NCBI RefSeq assembly: GCF_000234665.1 | Contig: NC_018307.1 | Coordinates: forward strand, 62,001-126,000 | Direction of reading: 5' to 3' | From: Leishmania mexicana MHOM/GT/2001/U1103 | Taxonomy: Eukaryota; Euglenozoa; Kinetoplastea; Trypanosomatida; Trypanosomatidae | DNA: 64,000 bases | In this document: in pieces, positions 38,269 through 49,379 of the stretch | How the letters are laid out: every line of letters starts with the position of its first letter | How positions within the stretch are numbered: position 1 is the first letter of the stretch | Notes under the pieces: generated by a model | What the model saw: the letters and a program-made list of their open reading frames with translations, nothing else | The model's database searches: none | What the model was told of the DNA's origin: nothing | Translations under genes and position numbers: made by a program

Positions 38269-40111
38269 TAAGGGCTGGGTGCCCTTTCTATGAGTGTCAC
38301 CGCCACCGTGCCCGAGTGCATGTGCGCGCCACCCTAGAGGCGAAGGCACGCGGAGAAGGCGGCGGCTGACATGGGAAACTGCTTGATGTATGTTGTCCGT
38401 GCATGCATGCGTGTGCATGCGTGTCTGTGTGCTTGTTCGTCGTGCAGGTTTCATATCTTCGTCCGCCCAGTATGTGTCTCGGCAGCGGAGCGCAGGGGCG
38501 TGCGCCTTTCTCTCCCTCTCTCTGTCGCGCGCACGCACACGCCGTGGGTGGGTGGGCATGCAACATATGCGGCCGTGGGCTGCCTTCTATTTCTGTTTCG
38601 CTTCGTCGCGTCCCCGCTGCTCTTGGGTGGTTCGGCCCCCCTCCCCCACGCACGCTCGAGCGCGGCCACGCAACGGACGTGGGAAAGACGTGATAGCGAT
38701 GGGGCGAAGTGCCGCATGAAGGCGGTCGCAAGAGGGAAGCGTGCGTGCACAGACACATCCGTGAAGAGAGAAAGCACGCGTTGATGGCCCTGTCAGCGAC
38801 ATGGAGCAGGGCAGGGAGCCCCCGCACGACACGCGAACGGCACCGTCATTAGATAAGCCTGGATGCGTGTCCCCGTCACTGCGCGCCGTTACCCTGTACT
38901 CGCCTATGATTTGCTAGCACGCAGAGGCACCCACGTAGTGTAGGCAGCGAGACGTGCGTGTGGGTGGCGCTGTCGAAGACCCGCTCCAGCCTTCCCCCAC
39001 ACTGTCTCCCACCCACACCCATCCATCCACCCACCCACCCATACGCGCACACGGCAGGAGCGCAGACCTGCCCTTGTGACGTATTCGCTGTTGTGAGCGC
39101 TGCTGCTGGTGTATCGCTCCCCGTCCCCTTCTGCTCCTCCTCTCCCTCTCTCGTGGTTAGTCCGCTGTCTTCGACTCACCACACCACATCCCATCCCTCA
39201 CTCTCTATACACACGCACACATACACCCCCCTCCCCCACCCCTCCCACCCCCTCCCAGCAGCAGCGGTGGCACTCAAAGCTGTGTGGCCCATATCGGGGC
39301 CTCACCACCGTGCCTGCCGGTGATCATCGCACGTTAGCGTGTTTGCCGGCTCGCTCTCCCTCTTGCTCTCTCACTCTGTGTGTCCCCGAGCCACTCGACG
39401 AGCAGTGCTTCGAGGCACAGCACATGCGCACGCACAAGAGAAGGGGGACAGCTTGAGCAAAGGATACGGGGACTATCCACGCAGGCACGCAGGACGGGCC
39501 GCGAGGTGGGTGGACACGCGGACGACGACCATGACAAGCAGCAGCACCTCGGCCACCGTCCTCACCTTCACCAGCACGCAGAAGAGCGAAGCGAGCAGGA
39601 ACACGTCGATCACAAACTCCGGCGCATCGTGCGTGTGGGTGTGATCAAATCGCCGTCATCTCCCCTCCTCTCGCCTCCTCCTCCTACCCCCCCCCCTCTC
39701 TTCGTAGTGCAACACTTGAGTGCTCGCGTGCCTGTGTGCGCCACCCCCCCCCCTCCACCACCACCACCACCACCACTCTCTAACCGCGTGCGCGACGACT
39801 GCTCACGCTTGCCATACAGCACCCCCCCACCAACACCAACAACCACAGCGGCAACTCGCTCACCATCTCTCCCCTCTTCTCTCCCCTTCTCCCCCTTCCC
39901 TTCCCTCCCCCCCCCCACACACACACCTCTGTGGCAGAGTAGCTGTGTATATATCGTTAACGGGGCTTCATGCCACAGAGTCTGTCCTCGCCCCCCCCGC
40001 CCCCCCCCCTCCTCCGGCTGTCCACTCCCTCCGTTGACGCTACCACTTTCCGTGTTCTCTTCTGTCCTGTGCTAACCATTTCCTTCCCCCTGCTGCGTGC
40101 GTGTCCGCGTG

Positions 40112-40145
<34 letters not shown>

Positions 40146-41260
40146 TGTGTGTACGTGTGTACGTGTGTACTGGCTGGTCTGCGGGTTGCTTGTTATACCA
40201 AAAAAAAACGAAACGAAAAGCAGGCGTCCTCCCGCGCTGCCGTGCGCGTATTTTTGTGTTGTTCTCCCTTCTCGCTTAACCACATACCCCCTTCCCCCTC
40301 CCCTTACACACCTCGCGGCGCGAGCAGCGGGGGAAGGGTCTGTGAGGCATTGGCCGCCCTCAGTGCACTCAGGGAGAGGCATGCATACAGGCGTACGCAT
40401 AGATAACGCGCACTCGACTTTCATTGATTTCTCTCCTCCCCCTCCCCCTCAGTGTGTGTGTGTGTGTGTGTGTGTGGTCATCTTCGCTCCATCAGCTCCG
40501 CGTGTGCGCGTCGTTCGCCGCCCTCCTCGCCTCCTCCTCCTCCTCCCTTCGCCCTGTCAGGGTTCTCGCCGCTTGCGGCGAATACCGCCACCCATAAGTG
40601 TCTGCAACACGGCACCCCCACCCCCCTCCCCCCATCCCTCGGATCAATAGCGTGCCACTGACATCAGCTCGCTCCGTCCCTCCTCCTCGCTCCATTGGCG
40701 CTGCGGTTCTTCGTTCGGAATCCCCGTTCGGAGCGCGTGCGTCTCCGCGCCAGCGTGCGTGTTGGGCGTTGCTGGTTGGTGCGCAGTGCTGCACACACAC
40801 ATATATATATTTATATACACACGGTGGTCTCCCTTCCACCCCCGCCCCCCCCGCTCCCCTTTCTCGTGTTGTTAGCACGCACCGGAATACGTAGGAGGCG
40901 TGGTATCGTACTCCCTCGCACACCTACGTATCCCCTGCGTGTCCCGCCCCGCCCCCCTCCCCCTCCCTCTCGCCCTCCCTGGCCCTCCTCGGCGTCTCTC
41001 TCCCCGGCGTACAAGTGGCGGCACGTAAGCGCGACGAGCAAGGAGGAGCAGTACGAAACGACGCGCGGAGGCAAGAGCAGCAGAGAGAGAGAGGCGTGTT
41101 CAGGCGAAGCAACGCACACCCCCACCACCACAGCCGCAGCAGTGGCAGCAGCAGCAGTCTGTGAGTGGCGCGCCAAACTGTGCTCTTCCCATTGTTTCCT
41201 CGCTGTGTGTCGTGTTTGTGTGTGTGTGTGTGTGTGTGGTGTCGCTCTCTTGCCGTCACC
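38269..41260. other. 3-kb spacer with microsatellites
   Basis: No gene supported. It contains GT runs at 40115-40144, 40452-40476 and 41217-41238, long C-rich tracts (39680-39780, 39900-39920, 40620-40640), and an AT-rich island at 40800-40817. A strong pyrimidine tract at 40935-41004 leads to possible acceptors near 41012. No ATG intervenes before 41261. Confidence 0.6.
40115..40144. repeat. GT microsatellite
   Basis: About fifteen GT units, continuing imperfectly to about 40170. A second run lies at 40452-40476. Confidence 0.9.
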
Positions 41261-44200
41261 ATGGTGGTTCGCATATTGGTCGTACGGAACGGCACTCAAG
41301 AGAGCTGTGACGCAGCTGGCGGCACCGACGACGGTGTCGGCGGCAGCGGCTACAGAAACAGCGGCATGGCCATCAGCGGTGGTGGCGACGCCGTGGAGGA
41401 TGCCAGCGTGCCGTATCACCTTCCCGCACTGCCGCCACCACCCATGACGGTCGAGGATGCGAATCGCCACGAAGACAGCAACCGCCCCGAGTGCTGCGAT
41501 GAGCGGATTGGCAGCAGCACGCAAGTGGCAGAGAGCGGAGGAGGAGCAGTGCAGAGCAGCCAGCGAAAAGGCCCGCCCTCGGCAACGATACCCAAGACAT
41601 TGTCGCCATCGGCGGCGCGAGTGCGGCCGCGGGCGATCACAACGAGCGGCGTTTCCTCCAACCACACTCTCGGAAAGGACTGCGTCACCACTCCGTGCGC
41701 CGTCCGTGCGAAGGCGCCGACCAGCCCAGCAGCCTCGCCCTGTGCTGAGCACAGCCTCGGTGTCGCTCCGCCATCTCTCCTTGCCCCAGCGCCTCTGCCA
41801 ATCAGCCTCAGGGAGCGCACTTCGTCACCGCCGTTGGGCACATTCGCCGCCGAGGCAGGCCAGAGACTCGGCAGCGTCGACCATGGCACCATCAGCGCCG
41901 CGTCCAATTTGATACGGCCAGAACTGCTTTGTAAGGAGGCCTTGTACGACGCTCAGCAGCGGACTGTGTCCTCGGATTCGGTGCCGGCTTCCAGGTCACA
42001 GTCACGCAGTCGCATCGCATCGCATGCCGACGTCTCCTTGGTGCAGTACGCGCCCGTCACGGCATCAGCGCCGCACGAGGCAGAGCCACGCCCCATTCAC
42101 GTGAACGCCACGGCGTCGCTGTCGTGTGGGGTGCACTCCTGCACCCTCTACGAGCCAGCCCCCGGCCCGGATGTCGCCACGTCCACCGCGGTGGGTGCGG
42201 CAGCCATGCCTACCTTGGAAGCCGCCACCGCCAAGCAACACTCCACGTCGGCTGCATCGGCACCGTTGCGCGTGAGCGAGCAAGCACCCCAACCCGATGC
42301 TAGCGCACCACCTCTGCATGGCTGGGCCTCCTCCGTCAACAACGCCGGCACTCCCGTCCCCGGCTCGGCTCGCTTTAGGGAGGCGTCTTGCCCTGCTTCG
42401 CCGGTGACGATGATGCCCTTGTTCACCGCCACATCGCCTTTCGCCAGCGCCGTGATCGCAGTCACGTCCGCTGAGCCGCCCCGCTCGCTTGGCGCGCTGC
42501 CTCTGTCAAGCGCGTCCAGCTCGTCACCCTCGCCTCCACCAGCGGTGCCATCACCGTCCCCGACGCACCCTCGGGGTCTGCAAGCACCTCCACCGCAGCA
42601 GCAGCTGCCTTTGCCTGCGAGGATGACCTCGTTGGTGCAAGTTTCGGAAGGAGAGGGGATGTGTGAGGACCCGGGCAAGGTCTTGCTGTCCTTGCACGGC
42701 AACCTTCATGCACCACTCGGCGGCCCGGAGAAGGCCAACGCCGGCGTCAACACGGCGTTGTGCGCCACCCTGCTCAGCGGATGCGGCGGCCTCAGCCCCT
42801 TGGGCACTCGGGAAGCGGCGGGACTGACCGCCCGGCCAAGCACACCCATCTTGAAGTCCAGCGCAGGTCCTCAGCCACACCCGCGACTGCTCGAGTCGTC
42901 TTCCCTCACTGCTGGGACCTCGTTGACACAGCCGATGGGGAGACCGCTGGTCTCACTTCCGCCGATTCTCAGCGCTGGTGCCGCGGCGAACTCCACCTCA
43001 TCCTTATCGCTGCTCCTCCCGCCGGCTGCCGTGCCCGTCAGCTTCCTCAGCGGCAGTGGTCACAAGAATGGCGGCGGCGGCGGCAGCGGCAGCAGCAGCA
43101 CTGGTGCGGAAGGCGCTGGAGGCTTTCGGTCACCCTTGGCGTTCCGCTCTCCCTTCACCTCCGTGCTCACGCCACACGCGCACCACCACCATTCGGCCGC
43201 GGTGTCCCCTCACCCCTGCCTCTTCCACCGATGTGCATCTGTGCGGCCTCCGACGCCACTGCAGCTGCCGCCACAGCAGTCGTCAGCACTGCAGCATGGA
43301 TTCAGCTCTCCCCCCAGCTTCCATCAGCAACAGCAGAGGCAGAGGCCTCCCGACCCCTCCCCGCCGCGCACGTCGATGATGTCCATCTCCTCCTCATCGT
43401 CCCTCTACTCCGGGTCTTCACCGCCCCTGTTCGCCTTGGGCAACCCCGACCCCGCGCCAGGGAGCGGCCCTCTCCCAGCCTCGTCGTTGACGTTCATGCA
43501 AGGCGGCGGCGTGGCCGTAGCAACGGCCATGTCGCCAGCATCTGCGCACCACACTGCCGGCGGTTCACCGGCAGCTGCACGCCGCCCTCCTCGCGTGCAC
43601 TCCCCACTTCTGCTGCCGCCGTCCGCGGCAATGCCGCCCTTTACGCCCCCGTCCCTTGTCACCTTTCCGTGGAGCGGCATATCTTCGCCCAGCGGGGCGG
43701 GGCGGACGCGTCAGTCTTCGCTGGCGCTCTTCGCCAGCACCCCTGGCCTCCATAGTATGTCTTTCCCGACGCCAGGTCAAGCCGCATCGAGTCTGACATC
43801 AGCGCCGACGGTCTCAGCCGTGGTGGCGCACAAGGAAGTGGATTGGGGGAATGTCCTGCGTCCCAACGCGGCAGGCAGCAACGCTATGGCGTCGCGCGAT
43901 GCCTCTCAGTCGCGAGATCAGCAGCAGCAGCAACATCACTCCCACCACCGCCTGCACACTGTGAACCACCGTTCAGCGAGAGGGGTGGCGGCCCAACCGG
44001 TAGTGTGCCCGCCGACATGGCGTGTGCTTGAGGTCTCTGGCAGCAGCAGCGGCAGCATGGACAAGAGCGGCGATCGCTCCGCCGAGTGGTGCAGTGAGGA
44101 CGGGCAGCAACGCCTGAGCATCGCGTCCCCCGCAGACTCGGCAAGGGCGCGGCAGCCACACGAACGCGAGGTGCCACGCGACGTTATGGAGGTGTTGGGG

Positions 44201-46153
44201 TCACCTGACGTGGGCCGCGAAGGTGACGACAGCGAGGCGAATGCGCGCCTCGGGGACAAGGAGGTCGATGATGCCGGCAACTACCTGGCAGAAGAGGTGG
44301 TTGCCTCCGAGGATGAGCGCGAGGCGTCATCACTGATGTGCAGGTGTCGCCGAAGCAGAAACAGTGTCGCTGTACACGACGCAATACGCACAGCAGCGCT
44401 AACACCACCAGCTCGCCTGCTGCGAGCCATGCCGCTGCACAGTCGAAGCGGCGACAGCACCTACCCACCCGAACACACCACAGGAGCCCCAGAGGAGGCG
44501 TTCACGGCCGAACGCGGCTTCAGTGCCTCCAGCATTCTCGCCCCCACCCTTCCGCATACCCCTGGCCGGGCATCGAGCAGCAGCGCAACAGCCGCGACGG
44601 TCACCCACGGGCGCCACTTTTGGGTTTCCTCCCTCGCATCCCTCAGTCACGGTAAGCAAGGCGCCGCACTCGCTGCGGCAGCGTCTTGCCAGGCCCTGCC
44701 AACAGCGCACACGCCGTCCCCCTCAACCCCTTCTCCCTTTCCCGTGCCCCCTGGCTGTAGGTGGGCGCGCGGCAGTGGTGCCGCTGCCCGGCTCACCGAG
44801 CATCTCTCCGTCTCCCCCGCGCCGTCTAGGTCACCAATGTCGCCCAGCTACCGCAAGACGTCCGGGAGGGCGGTGAGTGGTCACAGCAACAGCAGTCTCG
44901 GCGGTCTCTGTCGTGAATCACCGATGCGAAGAGGCGCCCGAAGTCGGCGCGCGAGCTCCGTTACAATCATCGGGGTGGCTGAGGATGAGTCCGTGCCGGT
45001 TTCGGTGCGCGGCATCACCTCACCGAGACCAAGCTTCACAGCGGCGGGTGCCGCACCGCGGAGAACGGCCTCGATTAGTGCGCGCTCGGCACCCCTGCAA
45101 GCAACACCATCGTCTCCCGCGGCGGTCCCGCCACTGACGGAGCTTCTGCTGTCGTCGCCGTCAAGTGCTACCGGCAGCGGTGCGTACTACCGCTTGAACT
45201 CGAGCTGTAATGGAGACATGCCAACCCCGGATATGGCGGCAGCGGCCGCCGCTGCTGTGCAGCGCCTACACCGAAAACGCTCTATCCCCGTACCGCCGCC
45301 CTCGACGGCGCTGGCGTTGTCGCCGAAAGCAAGTGCTGCCACGCAGTCGCCCGAAGGCGCTGTGGCGGCTGAGCGTGACGCGTCAGCCCTAACGGAAGCC
45401 ACCCAGCAACAGCAGGGGCGGGAACGCGACGTCATCACGGCAGCAGTGGCCGCCACTACAGACGCGGCTGCGCCGCCGGAAGCGTCGACCACGGAGACGG
45501 AAAAACTCTCAGCTCCGTTGCCGCAAGGTCGGAGCAACGAATCGAGTCGCTCGCTTCATCGCACGCCATCGTCCGTTGCCCGCGCAGTGGCCGTGGCGCT
45601 GCGGCGTCCGCGGCGCTCTGAAGACCCCGCTAGCGGCTGCGTGCCTCTCCACAACCCGTTCCCGCGCATACCCAGTCTGCTTATGAGCTCTACGCGTCCG
45701 TCATGGACGGCCGCCATGGATCCTACAAAGGTCGCCGATCCCGGCGAACCCAGCGTGAATCCTTTGCGATGCATGCAAGAGGGTGAGGCAGCGGAAGCGA
45801 ACGGCACGCCTGAAGTCCTCAGGCGGCAGCAAGCTGAGCGAGAGCAACCGCCATCTGCCGAACAATCACAAGTGCGGCCAGGAGCGTGCTTCAAGCATCC
45901 TAGCAGCAGCCCGAATCTCGGCGTCGCTCTTGTCTCCGCATCCACGGCCGTTTTAGCGGCACCACAGCCGCCATCGGACGACAAGGCGGCGGTGTCCGCC
46001 ACAACCCCGGAAAGCCGGCACCGCTACCACCGCGTAGGCGCCTCGCCCTCGCCCTCGCCCTCGCCCTCGCCCTCGCCCATCCCGCTAACAATGTCGACGA
46101 TTGGGACGGCGATGACTGGCGTGAGTTGGTTGCGCAGCACAGGTGAACAGTGA
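41261..46153 (+). CDS. giant Ser/Pro/Ala-rich orphan protein (1630 aa)
   Basis: No family recognised. The first residues are MVVRILVVRNGT, then almost the whole chain is low-complexity Ser, Pro, Ala, Thr and Gly with scattered His and Gln runs, predicted disordered. No transmembrane segment or recognisable domain. Short less-degenerate segments include KEVDWGNVLRPNAAGS (about 863-878), PTWRVLEVSGSS and GRHFWVSSLASLSHGKQ; these may be linear motifs. The C-terminus includes a Ser-Pro repeat encoded by a hexanucleotide microsatellite, ending near GTAMTGVSWLRSTGEQ. The unbroken 4.9-kb frame with GC3 bias supports coding. The start is the first ATG after the acceptor region at about 41012. Confidence 0.75.
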   Translation: MVVRILVVRNGTQESCDAAGGTDDGVGGSGYRNSGMAISGGGDAVEDASVPYHLPALPPPPMTVEDANRHEDSNRPECCDERIGSSTQVAESGGGAVQSSQRKGPPSATIPKTLSPSAARVRPRAITTSGVSSNHTLGKDCVTTPCAVRAKAPTSPAASPCAEHSLGVAPPSLLAPAPLPISLRERTSSPPLGTFAAEAGQRLGSVDHGTISAASNLIRPELLCKEALYDAQQRTVSSDSVPASRSQSRSRIASHADVSLVQYAPVTASAPHEAEPRPIHVNATASLSCGVHSCTLYEPAPGPDVATSTAVGAAAMPTLEAATAKQHSTSAASAPLRVSEQAPQPDASAPPLHGWASSVNNAGTPVPGSARFREASCPASPVTMMPLFTATSPFASAVIAVTSAEPPRSLGALPLSSASSSSPSPPPAVPSPSPTHPRGLQAPPPQQQLPLPARMTSLVQVSEGEGMCEDPGKVLLSLHGNLHAPLGGPEKANAGVNTALCATLLSGCGGLSPLGTREAAGLTARPSTPILKSSAGPQPHPRLLESSSLTAGTSLTQPMGRPLVSLPPILSAGAAANSTSSLSLLLPPAAVPVSFLSGSGHKNGGGGGSGSSSTGAEGAGGFRSPLAFRSPFTSVLTPHAHHHHSAAVSPHPCLFHRCASVRPPTPLQLPPQQSSALQHGFSSPPSFHQQQQRQRPPDPSPPRTSMMSISSSSSLYSGSSPPLFALGNPDPAPGSGPLPASSLTFMQGGGVAVATAMSPASAHHTAGGSPAAARRPPRVHSPLLLPPSAAMPPFTPPSLVTFPWSGISSPSGAGRTRQSSLALFASTPGLHSMSFPTPGQAASSLTSAPTVSAVVAHKEVDWGNVLRPNAAGSNAMASRDASQSRDQQQQQHHSHHRLHTVNHRSARGVAAQPVVCPPTWRVLEVSGSSSGSMDKSGDRSAEWCSEDGQQRLSIASPADSARARQPHEREVPRDVMEVLGSPDVGREGDDSEANARLGDKEVDDAGNYLAEEVVASEDEREASSLMCRCRRSRNSVAVHDAIRTAALTPPARLLRAMPLHSRSGDSTYPPEHTTGAPEEAFTAERGFSASSILAPTLPHTPGRASSSSATAATVTHGRHFWVSSLASLSHGKQGAALAAAASCQALPTAHTPSPSTPSPFPVPPGCRWARGSGAAARLTEHLSVSPAPSRSPMSPSYRKTSGRAVSGHSNSSLGGLCRESPMRRGARSRRASSVTIIGVAEDESVPVSVRGITSPRPSFTAAGAAPRRTASISARSAPLQATPSSPAAVPPLTELLLSSPSSATGSGAYYRLNSSCNGDMPTPDMAAAAAAAVQRLHRKRSIPVPPPSTALALSPKASAATQSPEGAVAAERDASALTEATQQQQGRERDVITAAVAATTDAAAPPEASTTETEKLSAPLPQGRSNESSRSLHRTPSSVARAVAVALRRPRRSEDPASGCVPLHNPFPRIPSLLMSSTRPSWTAAMDPTKVADPGEPSVNPLRCMQEGEAAEANGTPEVLRRQQAEREQPPSAEQSQVRPGACFKHPSSSPNLGVALVSASTAVLAAPQPPSDDKAAVSATTPESRHRYHRVGASPSPSPSPSPSPIPLTMSTIGTAMTGVSWLRSTGEQ
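46041..46078 (+). repeat. coding (CTCGCC)n hexanucleotide repeat
   Basis: About six CTCGCC units encoding alternating Ser-Pro near the C-terminus of the 1630-aa protein. Copy number changes by whole units keep the frame. Confidence 0.9.
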
Positions 46154-49100
46154 GGACGGCGCCCCCCCCCTCCCATCCGGAGAAGCGCAATCTTCTCCTG
46201 TGTGCGTGCGTGTGAGTGGTTTGGGGGAAGGGGGGTGGGCTGTAAGGATCCCCTCTACCCCTGTACCGCCTTCGTCCCTAGAATCCACACATCGGCACAC
46301 GCCCTCCTCTCCCTCTCCCTCCCTCCCTCACGCGAACGCCCCACCACGCCCACGTATGCAACGGTGCAGAGAAGGCGTTTCACCCCACGATTGGAGGCCA
46401 TGGTGCCAGTTGTGTGTGTGTGTGTGTCCATGCACGCCTCTGATGTTGAGGAGGACCATGCTTTCCCCCTCCCCCTCCCCCGCGCATCTCCTCTACGTAT
46501 CCCTCGCTGAGGAGGCCTCTTCTCTCCTGCGCCGGTGATCGCTGGAGAGTGCTGGTGCGCGCATGCACGCACGTGCGCGTCATGAAGGCGGTTTTGTTCG
46601 CTACGTATTCTCTCTGTCTTGCCGGTCCCCTGCCCCTGTCAAGGGAGGGTCCAGCGTGTGCGTGTCTGCGTGTGCCCTCGCCCTTTTGTTTTCCTCCGCA
46701 GGGGATTAAACGGCGTTGTCGTCGCGTCCGCCGCCCACCTTTTTTACGGTTGTTCGTGGCATCATTGTACGTGTACGTGTATACAGTCACTATACCGATA
46801 GATATATCTATAGATATGTATTTATATCTATATATATATATATCGATGTGTTTGGACGCATTGTGGGCCACCTCCCACAGCGAAGACACCGCGATTGTCC
46901 CCACCACCACCCACCGTCACTCCCCCCCCTCTCTCCCCTCCCCTCCCCTCCCCTTACCATCAGCATCATCATCTATGCACGTCCTACGGCGTGATGTGTT
47001 TTGTTTTCTCGGCTCGCCCCTTCCCCTTTATCTCCTCCTTTGCCCTTTTCCGCTTGCAGCCGCTCTGCGTGTGGTGTGTGGGGTGGGCGGTGGGGCCGGC
47101 GTAGCCCCCCTCCATCGCGGGTGGACCTCCCCATCGTCCTCTCCCCCTCCTCACTCCCCCTCCCACGAGGCCGCGTGCGCTAAGCCTTCTCCTCCCCCTC
47201 CCCCCTCCAGCCTCTAACACACGCCACATCTTCCCCTTTCCTTTTCATTTTTCTTCGCTCGTGTTGTCTTACCTGGCTTGTTCTGTCTTCCGCATCCCCA
47301 TCACTGCAGCGGCAGCACGCACGCACACGCGCCGGTTTAACTTTCGATCGCTTCGTGTGCGTGCGTGTCGGTGTGTGTGTGTGTATGTGCGTGTGTGTAG
47401 TGTGTAGTGTGTAGTATCAACGTTCCTTGCTTTGCCTGTCATTCTCCTTTGAATCGCCTCCCCACCCCCTCTAATCACCAATCACCAATCATTACTATCG
47501 AGTCGTTTACCCCCACCCACCCCCCAGCCATCTATCTCCCTGTCCTAAATCTCTCCCTCTCTCCTTTACGTTGGGCACTACGTCAAGTGCGTGCGTGTGT
47601 GTTGGCGGTGTGCGGCGGTGTACGTCTCCACCACTCATTTTTTGTCCTGAGGTTTCCCTCCCTCCCTCTCCTCATCGCCTGGCACTCGCGTGCCACGATG
47701 GCACCGGGCAGTCAGCGCCGATGCTACGTTCTCGTTCTCCCTCTTACCCTTGCTCGCTGTGTCGACGCGTGTGCCTGTGCGCACTTGTCATTCCCCCCTC
47801 CCTTGGCGAGCACCAGTGCGAGGGCGGGTCGTGGCGCACACTCGCCATTCCGTTCACCTCGCCTGTACTTTGTACGTTTCTCCCCCCTCTCTCTTTCCAC
47901 CAGCCCAATATCGCCTTTTGTTGTTGTTTTTACGTGTTCTTCCGGCTGTTGCCGTCCGGGTGCGCGCGTGCATTCCCCGTCCACGTCCCTCGAGGAGACC
48001 CCCTTCTCCTCTCTGCACCCACCCGCCTCGCGAGCCTCGATCACTCGCGCCGCAGGTGATCTGGCCATTTACATACGCCTGCCCTTTCTCTCGCTTCGAT
48101 GTTGCGTTGCATGCTAGTAGCATCCTTCTCGCGCAGATATATATATATACATACATTTGTAGAGAGATTGATATTCCTTCTCCGCCTCTGCGGCGTTGTG
48201 CGCTCTGTCTCCTGTCGTGTGCTGTGTGCCCCTACTGCTTCCCGTCGTTGGCTGCTGTTGTTGCTGTTGGTGGTGGCGCATGTGTGTCTGTGTGTGTGTG
48301 TGTCGTGCGTACTGTTTTCCTTCGAGTGCGCGTACCGGTAGCGCTGAGGTTCTCACCATCTGTGGGTATGTAGACTGAGCTCGCACGCTCGCACGCATCT
48401 CTCCCCCCTCCCCCCTACCCAAGCGCCTCAGCAGGATGCCGGTCACCCCCCATCCCTTTTCCCGACAAGGAAACGGAGGGGCGGGAGGGGGCGGACTGCT
48501 CACGCGATTCTTTCGCCTCTCCCCGCCCCCCCCGACGGTCTGCCCTGTTGTACTCCATGGAGACGGTGCCCCGTTGTCTTGGCGGCGGCGGCGGCGATTG
48601 AGTGACGGCGAGTGATGGTAATTTCCTTGCTTTGTTTTTGATATATCTGCCTCGGAACCAAGTTTGGACTCGGCGCTTCACCCCACCACCACCACCACCA
48701 CCCGGCAGCCTCTGCACCGGTCCGCGTCTCCGGCTGTTCTCCGTCGTTGGTGCGGTTGCCGGGTCTTTTTCCTTTTTCGGCTGGTGCTCACGCTCCTCCT
48801 CGCGTTTTCCTTCGCAGGGCTTCCGTCGATATCTTCTCCCCCTTCGCTTCTGTGTCAGTGACTCCCCACACCCAACCCGACGTCAGAGGGGGGGGGCGGA
48901 GGGGCCATTCGTGCGAGCGCTCCAAGGGCAGCTCAGCGCGTAGGCAGGCCCACCGTGGTCGCGCCTCTCTTTCGATGGTTGCGCATGTAGAAGCACATGC
49001 AGGCACCTCCCCACCCCCACACGCCCACACGCCTCTGCCCTTACCTGGTCTGTTTCCTTGCTGGAGCAGGTCAGCCCGCTCGCTGCGCACGGCTCAGCCA

Positions 49101-49379
49101 AGAGCACCGCCAGCAGCAGCAGCAGCACAGCTGCACGCTCAAACTGTATACTCGCGCCTCTCTCTACTTCTTGCTCCTCCACTCCCCAGCAGACCTGCAC
49201 GACTTCCTTGTTCTTTGCTGGCTTCTCCGTACTCCCTCCCTGCCTCTCTCGGTGTGTGCGCCGTAACGCATCGAGGCATAGGAAACGTAAGCCTCTTCGA
49301 AATTCGCCGCGGCTCGCACCCGCACAAGCGCGCACTGGCCTGAAAAGCACATCGCACTCACCGCAGAAGACAGCAGCCC
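46154..49379. other. 3.2-kb spacer with AT-rich island
   Basis: No gene supported. It contains an AT-rich palindromic island (46791-46846), a smaller one at 48136-48152, many pyrimidine tracts and short GT runs (47368-47400, 48284-48304). Pyrimidine tracts at 49156-49190 and 49228-49252 are candidate acceptor regions. The first ATG after the last tract is 49380. Confidence 0.6.
46791..46846. repeat. AT-rich GATA/TATC-type island
   Basis: Imperfect repeats of TATA, GATA and CTATA with partial dyad symmetry, standing out sharply in GC-rich DNA. It could form a hairpin or cruciform. It is not a credible TATA promoter for protein genes in this group. Confidence 0.7.

Noticed and set aside
40800..40817. 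TATA box promoter
   Set aside because: Protein genes of trypanosomatids are transcribed polycistronically without individual TATA promoters; the element is about 450 bp from the next ATG with no other support.
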